From positions 483-13,373 of the forward strand of contig JAHYZB010000099.1 of assembly GCA_019424645.1 (NCBI GenBank): 12,891 nt of DNA. The letters are read 5' to 3'. The notes beneath the pieces were generated by a model. The model did not search any database. It had not been told where the DNA came from and saw nothing but the letters and a program-made list of their open reading frames with translations. Both the position numbers and the translations under genes were made by a program. Origin of the DNA: Oxalobacter formigenes. GTDB lineage: Bacteria; Pseudomonadota; Gammaproteobacteria; Burkholderiales; Burkholderiaceae_D. Positions 7,955-12,891 of the stretch are shown piece after piece; positions within the stretch are counted from its first letter, which is position 1; each line of letters opens with the position of its first letter.

Positions 7955-8230
7955 TCAACGCAGATAGGAACGTACGAGGGAAACAACGTCATCAATGGAT
8001 TTTTGAGGTGTCTCACCCGCGTCACCCAGTTGGGTGAATTCTTCCCGCAAATGACTTTCCAGCACACTGGCCATTAATCCATTGATGGCGCCACGAACGG
8101 CAGCAAGCTGCTGGAGAACAGGGCCGCATTCAGCCCCTTCGAGAAGGGCACGTTCCAGCGAATCCAGCTGGCCCCGTATACGGCGAACGCGAACAAGAGC
8201 ACGTTTTTTTTCTTCCGGACTATGGGGCAT
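7955..8230 (-). CDS. frmR: Formaldehyde-responsive transcriptional repressor FrmR (CsoR/RcnR family)
   Basis: A small all-helical DNA-binding repressor of the CsoR/RcnR family. The 91 residues are the same length as E. coli FrmR and collinear with it (MPHSPEEKK, RVRRIRGQLDSLERAL, LQQLAAVRGAINGLM, DDVVSLVRSYL). The residues known to sense formaldehyde in FrmR are present: Pro2, which becomes the N-terminus after Met removal, and Cys35. His60 is the family's conserved ligand position, and position 64 is Glu, not the His that would favour metal sensing. It heads a two-gene operon with frmA and should repress its own promoter until formaldehyde cross-links Pro2 to Cys35. Assignment as FrmR rather than a nickel or copper sensor rests on these residues and the neighbouring frmA. 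Confidence 0.95.
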   Translation of the reverse strand: MPHSPEEKKRALVRVRRIRGQLDSLERALLEGAECGPVLQQLAAVRGAINGLMASVLESHLREEFTQLGDAGETPQKSIDDVVSLVRSYLR

Positions 8231-8244
8231 GTTCGTATTCCTGA

Positions 8245-8259
8245 TACTGTAGGGGAGTA
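8245..8259. promoter_or_regulatory. Putative FrmR operator, start-site box
   Basis: TACT-GTAGGGG-AGTA fits the 15-base TACT-G/C tract-AGTA architecture known for RcnR/FrmR-type operators. It spans the transcription start expected about 7 bases downstream of the -10 hexamer. It lies 23 bases from a second similar box, about two helical turns centre to centre. Confidence 0.7.
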
Positions 8260-8263
8260 TGTT

Positions 8264-8292
8264 ATTATACTTGGGGGTAGTATATTGGTCAA
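8264..8292 (-). promoter_or_regulatory. Sigma-70 promoter of frmR-frmA
   Basis: Read on the minus strand: -35 TTGACC (8287-8292), a 17-base spacer, and -10 TATAAT (8264-8269). This is nearly consensus, with optimal spacing. The expected start near 8257 gives a leader of about 26 bases, with an AGGAA ribosome binding site at 8238-8242. A promoter this strong needs a repressor, which fits the overlapping operator boxes. Confidence 0.85.
8268..8282. promoter_or_regulatory. Putative FrmR operator, spacer box
   Basis: TACT-TGGGGGT-AGTA is a close match to the RcnR/FrmR-type box (inverted TACT/AGTA around a G tract). It occupies the spacer and overlaps two bases of the -10 hexamer, so a bound repressor would exclude RNA polymerase. 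Confidence 0.75.
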
Positions 8293-8579
8293 GTCTGTCT
8301 GTGGCTGTTGAAAAAAGGATGGGGAAGAAGGACGCATTTAAGCGTTTTACTGGTGTTGTTGACGTTCATGTCAAGGGTAAGGATTTATGTGAAGGCACGG
8401 GTTTGCGAAAGCGTATGGCCTTGTAAACGGTTTTTGCAGGTACGTTTGCTTTGCGAGGAAACTGGCAGATTCATGCAGACGGGCGTTTATGAGTGCGATT
8501 AAAACACTCCGTGATGCGTTCTAATTCATCTTGCCGGTTATGAGTGCAAGTCGTGAGACATCAGGGAAAACATGATAGC
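8293..8579. other. Gene-free stretch between frmR promoter and autotransporter terminator
   Basis: About 287 bases lie between the divergent end of the frmR promoter and the terminator of the autotransporter. Short frames exist on both strands but none has a ribosome binding site together with recognisable similarity. A 10-base word TTATGAGTGC occurs twice, about 50 bases apart (near 8487 and 8537), and GAGTG/CACTC form a small hairpin near 8491-8509. I see no insertion-sequence ends or RNA gene. Confidence 0.4.
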
Positions 8580-8607
8580 AAAAAAGGGATGCCATGGCAT
8601 CCCTTTT
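8580..8607 (-). terminator. Intrinsic terminator of the autotransporter gene
   Basis: The perfect palindrome GGGATGCCATGGCATCCC (8586-8603) is extended by A/T pairs. On the minus strand it is followed by six T (8580-8585). It begins 18 bases after the autotransporter stop. Because A and T tracts flank both sides, it could act in both directions. Confidence 0.9.
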
Positions 8608-8625
8608 ATATGTGGCCGGCTTTGT

Positions 8626-11082
8626 CTAGAACCGGTAATTAAGCCGGAACGATCCCATGACACCTTCCCGGTTTCCGAGGAAACCTTCAAGCGCGACGTT
8701 AAGGCGAAGATTGTCATTGGCTGTCGGAAGCCATGACATGCCCAGCTCGGCAACGACGGTACTGCCACCGAGATCAAGATCTTTCATGCGGTAACCGTAA
8801 ACCGTGCCGCCTTCCTTGCCATCGAACTCGTATTCATAGGCAAGTCCGGCGTATGGCATGAAGGTTTTGGTGTTTCTGGCGTATTTCGCACCGACACGGA
8901 CACGGCTGGAGGTGATGCTGTCAAAGTGATATGGATCGCTCAACACCGTGACGTTGTCACTGTTAATATGAGCCCAGCTGTAACGTGCATATGTGTTGAC
9001 AGAATCCTGATCGGAAATTGCCCATTTGTAGACGCCGCTGATGTGTGCGCCGTAATAGGTGCTGGAAGTGTCGTCATAAGAGGCGCGCTGTCCATTGTAA
9101 TAATAATCCGATTTGAAATCGGATTTGATGCGTCCGATGCGTAATGCGCCATCAATGGCAAAGCCATTGTTGAAATTGGCTTCTCCCAATACACCGCCAC
9201 CGAAATAATTGACGTTCCCGTTGGTCTTGATGGCACCGACTTCGGTGAAATCGTGGTCTCCCTTATAGCTGCCTGTGCCAATTTCAAGGAAGGCGCCGCC
9301 GGACAGATCGGTGCCGGATTTGAGTTTCACTGCGCATGACAAGCCGACCAGGGCATTAAAACTGTCGAGTGTGAAATCCGGGTCGGTTTTGTATTTGCTG
9401 GTACCGCCCTGCATGGCGAAAAACCCCTTGTAACAGTCTCTGGAACTGGCGATCATGTTTTCCAGAGCCTGTCCTGCCAACAGGTCGCCTCCCTGCTTCA
9501 GGAGAGCCATTTCATCCAGCCGTCCAAGCAGAAGGGAGCGTGACTGGGGATTGACCGTGGCGTTAGCCAGAGAAGCAGTCAGGGCATTGGCAGTGAGGTT
9601 GAGATCCCAGTCGTAGAGAAGGGAAAGCCCCTGTTTGCTCTGGATGGAGTTGTTGGCAAGGCTTCCTGAAGTGGCTGAGCCCGAAGTGATCAGATTGATG
9701 GTGTCGCCTGCCTTGAAAGGTGTCGTACCTGGCAGGATATTAATGCTTTTGACTGTGCTGGCACCTCCAAGGCTGAGGCCACCTGCCGTGATGACAGCAT
9801 CGCCCGGGTTGGCCTGCATGTCGACGGGCAGCGTGAAGTTGAGGTTTTCAAAGTTGCCCAGTGTGCCGCCGACATTGAAACGTGTATTCACGTTCAGGGT
9901 GTTGCCTGTGAAAACATCGGTCGCAGTAGCGGGGAAAAGGGAATAACCACCCCAGACATCACCATTGACTGCACCACCTTGCAAATTGACGGTATTGTTC
10001 GTGGCAGTGCCGTTTTCGATATAGCCACCGATCAGATTCCGGTCAACCAGGGAATTACCCATTATCGTGACGGTATTGTTCTCTGCCTTGCCATTGCTGC
10101 TGAAACCGCCGTAAGCACTGCTGGCCTGGGAAAGGCCAACCCTGCTGTCCTGTATGATAACGGTATTGCCTGTTGCGCCTGTCGTGGCGGTGACCGGTGC
10201 TGACTGGGCTTCGCTGCGTCCGCCGTAAACGCTGTTGCCGACTGTACTGTTTTTCAGTACGACAGTGTTGTTTTTTACTTCGGCATTACCCAGGCTGTGT
10301 CCACCATAAACCATAGATTGCGAATTGGTTCCAGAGCTCACCAGACTGTTTGTTATCGTGACCGTGTTGTTTGACACAATACCGGTGGAATCGGTGTGTG
10401 CGCCGTAAAGGCGTGTTCTGACAGTGCTGTCTGTCACGATGACGGCATTGCTATCGGCCGTGCCGCTGGTGGTGAGCCATCCTCCATAAAGAACGGTTAC
10501 AGTACTGCCGCCAGACACGATAGATGTATTGCCTTGCACTGTGCCTGTGTCGCTGCGGCCGGCACTCATGGTACTGGATATACTCCCGCCCGTCAGCTCG
10601 CTGACGTTACCGCTGGCCGTGCCGGTATTGGTGTAGCCACCGAAAACCATGTTCCCGTTGCTGCCAGTCAGGGTAACCTTGTTGCCTTGTGCATTACCGG
10701 TATCGGTATTGCCACCGTAGACCACGCTTGTAGAGGCATTGCCGGTCATGTTGACGGAGTTTGCCGTGACATTGCCGCTGGTGCTGTAGCCGCCATACGA
10801 GCGGCCGACTGTACTGGCGTCAAGCGTTACGGTGTTATTCGAGACGCTTGTTCCACTGGTAGTGACACCGCCCAATACATAACCGGCAATGGAAGCGCTG
10901 TTTACAGTGACATTATTGCCGGAAAGGCTTGAAACCGGAAAAAGGGAATTGGGCTCGCTTTGTGCCGGATCCGTTGCCAGCATGCTGGTGTTGGACCCGT
11001 CGTAGTAGATGTCTTCGGCCATGACGGAAGAGGCGGGCACGAAAAGAAGGCTAACCATTAAAGTTAGAAGGGATTTTTTCAT
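8626..11082 (-). CDS. Autotransporter with tandem-repeat passenger and C-terminal beta-barrel
   Basis: A type Va secreted or surface protein of 818 residues. Residues 1-22 form a Sec signal peptide (MKKSLL..., hydrophobic core, cleavage likely after VMA). Residues 56 to about 400 hold about twelve tandem repeats of 24-33 residues with the pattern N-(N)TVT-x-x-x-S-x-V...VYGG-x-x-x-x-G-x-A-x-x, rich in Asn, Thr, Ser and Gly and free of Cys, as expected for a beta-helix passenger. Residues 400 to about 515 form a linker that may be an autochaperone. From about 540 an autotransporter beta-domain follows, ending in LNYRF with the C-terminal Phe expected for outer-membrane insertion. Two Cys, 550 and 583, lie at the start of the barrel. 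The start is supported by AAAAGG about 7 bases upstream. No protease or known adhesin motif is visible; adhesion or autoaggregation is an inference only. Confidence 0.93.
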   Translation of the reverse strand: MKKSLLTLMVSLLFVPASSVMAEDIYYDGSNTSMLATDPAQSEPNSLFPVSSLSGNNVTVNSASIAGYVLGGVTTSGTSVSNNTVTLDASTVGRSYGGYSTSGNVTANSVNMTGNASTSVVYGGNTDTGNAQGNKVTLTGSNGNMVFGGYTNTGTASGNVSELTGGSISSTMSAGRSDTGTVQGNTSIVSGGSTVTVLYGGWLTTSGTADSNAVIVTDSTVRTRLYGAHTDSTGIVSNNTVTITNSLVSSGTNSQSMVYGGHSLGNAEVKNNTVVLKNSTVGNSVYGGRSEAQSAPVTATTGATGNTVIIQDSRVGLSQASSAYGGFSSNGKAENNTVTIMGNSLVDRNLIGGYIENGTATNNTVNLQGGAVNGDVWGGYSLFPATATDVFTGNTLNVNTRFNVGGTLGNFENLNFTLPVDMQANPGDAVITAGGLSLGGASTVKSINILPGTTPFKAGDTINLITSGSATSGSLANNSIQSKQGLSLLYDWDLNLTANALTASLANATVNPQSRSLLLGRLDEMALLKQGGDLLAGQALENMIASSRDCYKGFFAMQGGTSKYKTDPDFTLDSFNALVGLSCAVKLKSGTDLSGGAFLEIGTGSYKGDHDFTEVGAIKTNGNVNYFGGGVLGEANFNNGFAIDGALRIGRIKSDFKSDYYYNGQRASYDDTSSTYYGAHISGVYKWAISDQDSVNTYARYSWAHINSDNVTVLSDPYHFDSITSSRVRVGAKYARNTKTFMPYAGLAYEYEFDGKEGGTVYGYRMKDLDLGGSTVVAELGMSWLPTANDNLRLNVALEGFLGNREGVMGSFRLNYRF
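9883..10920 (-). repeat. Coding tandem repeats of the autotransporter passenger
   Basis: About twelve degenerate repeats encode units such as NNTVTLDASTVGRSYGGYS, each beginning Asn-Asn/Thr-Val and centred on a Tyr/Phe/Trp-Gly-Gly turn. Lengths vary from 24 to 35 residues. The repeat is clear in protein but diverged in DNA, so it is old rather than a recent slippage expansion. Boundaries are approximate. Confidence 0.8.
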
Positions 11083-11156
11083 AAAAAGACCTTTTGATTG
11101 ATAGCTTTTTCAAGCCGTGAGATAAAATCGGTTTTGCTCTGTTGGCAAGCATTTTC

Positions 11157-11537
11157 CTAGAGCAACGCTTGACCAGATGCACTGCTGGGGAGTGTATAAA
11201 GGAAGTTTTTCCGGCTTTTGATTTGACTCAAAATGGCGGATGTATCACGGGCATCGTTGATATATGTCGTCTGAATTGTTGTGCCCTTAATACGAAAACG
11301 TAACAATTTATATTTCAAAAAATAATAAATACTGGATTTAAAAAAGGATGCGAAAGCACTTTTTTCGGTAGCAGTTATAGTCTGAAAATGATAGTTCAGT
11401 CTGAGGGAGTCCACGACGCCTACCCTGTTTCCGGCGACACCTTCGGCGGTGGCATTGAGACAGAAGCAGTCTTTATTCGTTGGCAGCCATGAAACGCCGG
11501 CCTCACCGCTGACAGCACTGAATTTTTTTGTGAACAT
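11157..11537 (-). pseudogene. Relic of a second autotransporter beta-barrel C-terminus
   Basis: The first 51 codons (11385-11537) match the last 46 residues of the neighbouring autotransporter at 25 positions by my count, including SWLPT, the GNR-x-GV turn and RLNY-x-F. The expected stop codon after the terminal Phe reads CAG, so the frame runs on for 75 residues of unrelated AT-rich sequence to a TAG at 11157. No signal peptide, passenger or rest of the barrel precedes it, and the ATG at 11537 has no usable ribosome binding site. It is therefore the tail of a deleted paralogue on the same strand, about 300 bases upstream of the intact gene's start. Its coding sequence is unlikely to be expressed as a functional protein. 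Confidence 0.75.
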
Positions 11538-11589
11538 TCCGCTTAAAAATGACGATTAATTTTGTTATTAAAAAAACAATATTTCCACA

Positions 11590-11621
11590 AAAGAAAAATG
11601 TCCTGCGATTGCGAAGGACAT
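11590..11621 (-). terminator. Minus-strand intrinsic terminator without an adjacent gene
   Basis: ATGTCCT (11598-11604) pairs with AGGACAT (11615-11621) around a 10-base loop. On the minus strand it is followed by TTTTT, one C and TTTT (to about 11590). It fits a rho-independent terminator for a transcript coming from higher coordinates. The nearest upstream minus-strand gene ends at 12077, over 450 bases away, so it may end a separate small transcript. Confidence 0.6.
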
Positions 11622-12076
11622 GGGGTTGGCATACATTCAGAACACGTTCTTTTTTGGAGAGCAATTAAAGTCGTGTGAGCCAGAAGCGAATCTATCCGGT
11701 CAATTGATTGGTTTGTCTCTTCGAAGAAGAAAAGGTTCTCTGGAATAATGTTTATGACAAAGCGTTATTGGCATTATAACTTTAAATTATAAAGTGTGCA
11801 GTAGGGTTGACATGAGCAGGTTTCTGCTGCGGTGAAAGCGCGTTGTGCCTGCTTTGAGGATGCTGTTTCAGTGTAAAGAATTCACCGAAAAACAGGCCTC
11901 TCGTCTGCGAATCCTATTCGGGTTTATGGATGGGTTCAGAAAACAAGGCATTAATGCGTTTTGTGGAAGGGGGAGTGTGGGAACAGGGCATGAAACAGGC
12001 TTTTCATGCATTAAAGGGCAGAAGACACGGGATGGACAGCACGAGATACTGTCCATCGGGAAAAGGTGTGCAGGGC
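11622..12076. other. Non-coding stretch with a possible minus-strand promoter
   Basis: No convincing protein gene is seen in these 455 bases. Minus-strand promoter-like elements lie at 11786-11813: -10 TATAAT (11786-11791), a 16-base spacer, and -35 ATGTCA (11808-11813), four of six matches. Transcription from there to the terminator near 11600 would give an RNA of about 180-190 bases. A plus-strand frame (11845-12165) runs into the 3' end of the next gene and has no recognisable similarity or ribosome binding site. Confidence 0.35.
12031..12057 (-). terminator. Hairpin 3' of the DUF6941-like gene
   Basis: GATGGACAG (12031-12039) pairs perfectly with CTGTCCATC (12049-12057) around a 9-base loop, 19 bases beyond the stop of the minus-strand gene. 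The position suits a transcript end, but no T-tract follows on the minus strand, so it may instead protect the 3' end. Confidence 0.45.
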
Positions 12077-12556
12077 TTATTGCTGTGTCGGTGATGCCTG
12101 TTGCGCCGGAACGCGCAGGATCAGGTTGCCGACCGTGTTTTCTTCACCATCGGCAACGACGATGACTTTCAGGATAGCTTGCTGCTTGATGACCAGCGGG
12201 TTCAGGTGAATGTTGGCGGTCGTCTTGTATAACTGGGAAGCGAGTGGAATACCGCATTCCCCGATCATGTTTTTGTTCTCGTTGAACGATTTTTCAAGGA
12301 ATTCGGGTGGCAGTTCGTTTTGCGAAATGACGGCATCATCGAGCATGACCATGATGAAAAGCTGTTTGAAAGGATGGTCGAAATCCGTATGGCAGTTCAG
12401 GGAAATGGCCAGTTTCGGAATCAGGGTTTGCGCCGAGTCCAGTGACAGGACGGTGTTATAGACGCCGATGATGGAGTGTTTGCCCCCGATTTCGTTGCGG
12501 ATATCATCCGCGAATAAACAATCGTATTTTCTGTTCATGATCCTTAGCTCATCCAT
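12077..12556 (-). CDS. Conserved hypothetical protein, DUF6941-like
   Basis: A soluble protein of 159 residues from ATG 12556, or 153 from ATG 12538. It has no signal peptide or membrane segment. The opening CLFADDIRNEIGGKHSIIGVY resembles, from memory, the start of DUF6941-family proteins, which are small, widespread and of unknown function. The rest alternates predicted beta-strands (LIPKLAISLNC, KQLFIMVMLDD, AILKVIVVADG, VGNLILRV), suggesting a beta-sandwich. Three Cys are scattered and no catalytic motif is apparent. The start is uncertain: a TAAGGA lies very close before ATG 12538, while ATG 12556 has only a weak GAAG. It stands alone, with no operon partner on its strand. The CDS call is firm; the family name is moderate and no function can be given. 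Confidence 0.8.
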   Translation of the reverse strand: MDELRIMNRKYDCLFADDIRNEIGGKHSIIGVYNTVLSLDSAQTLIPKLAISLNCHTDFDHPFKQLFIMVMLDDAVISQNELPPEFLEKSFNENKNMIGECGIPLASQLYKTTANIHLNPLVIKQQAILKVIVVADGEENTVGNLILRVPAQQASPTQQ

Positions 12557-12568
12557 AAAAGAGACTTC

Positions 12569-12577
12569 AATATAGCA
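12569..12577 (-). promoter_or_regulatory. Possible extended -10 promoter of the DUF6941-like gene
   Basis: On the minus strand TGCTATATT fits an extended -10 (TGnTATAAT-like) with no clear -35. Transcription would begin near 12562, leaving almost no leader for ATG 12556 but about 24 bases for ATG 12538. That slightly favours the shorter protein. Confidence 0.3.
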
Positions 12578-12891
12578 GAGAAAGGAAGCGGGTTTTAGAT
12601 AAATGGTAAGAAAAACGTAGGGATGTTTCCGTTTCTCTGCAGAGTCGTCTTAAAGAAATGACAAGACAAAATTCGGGATTTACTTATAAAGGCAGGTTTT
12701 GGCATGTCAATGTTTTGTGAACGGACGATGTTTTCATATGACAGGCGCTTGAAAATATACGTGAGAGACCGGTCTGGAAAAAATGCTTTTCAACATTAAA
12801 ACCGGGTCGGTGTTGTTACGGAAATATTCTTGTGTTGCGTATAGGTAACATTTGAACATATTTCCCGTTTTTTTTAGGAAATCTTGACTTT
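12578..12891. other. Right-edge non-coding region
   Basis: About 314 AT-rich bases reach the window edge with no recognisable gene on either strand. A 10-base palindrome AGACCGGTCT occurs at 12766-12775 and TGTTAC/GTAACA form a loose inverted repeat near 12814-12850. It may be the upstream region of a gene beyond the window; nothing firmer can be said. Confidence 0.4.

Noticed and set aside
7915..8067. Upstream extension of frmA adding 51 residues
   Set aside because: It overlaps frmR, has no family similarity, and the ATG at 7914 has a ribosome binding site and gives exactly the E. coli FrmA N-terminus.
8308..8560. Possible transposase remnant between frmR and the autotransporter
   Set aside because: Short minus-strand frames give peptides such as RQDELERITECFNRTHKRP that loosely recall transposase tails, but there are no terminal inverted repeats, target duplications or catalytic motifs.
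9883..10920. Repeats resembling a CRISPR or minisatellite array
   Set aside because: The periodicity lies in the protein frame of the autotransporter, with diverged DNA and variable length and no conserved direct repeat or spacer structure.
11845..12165. Plus-strand frame of 106 codons
   Set aside because: It overlaps the 3' end of the DUF6941-like gene antisense, lacks a ribosome binding site and has no recognisable similarity.
12766..12775. Palindrome AGACCGGTCT near the right edge
   Set aside because: A single 10-base palindrome in non-coding DNA with no adjacent promoter or gene is not enough to call an operator.

Overview
The window reads as a chromosomal segment of a Gram-negative proteobacterium, most likely a betaproteobacterium (Burkholderiales; an Oxalobacter- or Sutterella-like gut organism is my guess, not shown by the sequence). 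The grounds are a 2-oxoglutarate dehydrogenase operon in the order sucA-sucB-lpd, a glutathione-dependent formaldehyde dehydrogenase with a FrmR regulator, and a classical type V autotransporter ending in Phe. No rRNA, tRNA, CRISPR array, complete insertion sequence or integrase was recognised.

Region 1 (1-5490, plus strand): the three subunits of the 2-oxoglutarate dehydrogenase complex. SucA (E1) is cut off at its 5' end by the window edge. SucB (E2) and dihydrolipoyl dehydrogenase (E3) are complete. All three carry their catalytic motifs. A strong intrinsic terminator follows lpd.

Region 2 (5491-6804): a divergent arginase/agmatinase-family protein on the plus strand. Its start is unusual: the only good Shine-Dalgarno sequence and ATG lie out of frame, separated from the gene by a run of seven A. 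A 368-base convergent intergenic region follows, with hairpins but no convincing gene.

Region 3 (6805-8292, minus strand): a compact frmR-frmA formaldehyde-detoxification operon. Its near-consensus sigma-70 promoter overlaps two TACT-N7-AGTA boxes, which look like FrmR operators. No frmB (S-formylglutathione hydrolase) is present in the window.

Region 4 (8293-11600, minus strand): an 818-residue autotransporter with a passenger of about twelve tandem 'YGG' repeats, preceded upstream by the decayed C-terminal barrel of a second, related autotransporter. A terminator-like hairpin on the minus strand near 11600 may end a small transcript.

Region 5 (11601-12891): mostly non-coding DNA around one minus-strand gene for a 153-159 residue cytosolic protein resembling the uncharacterised DUF6941 family. 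The right-hand 335 bases hold no recognisable gene.

Regions 1-3 are ordinary metabolic housekeeping and stress response. The accessory character lies in regions 4 and 5. I did not find a clear new multi-gene system. The best leads are the arginase start, the paired FrmR operators, the repeat autotransporter with its relic, and the possible small RNA.
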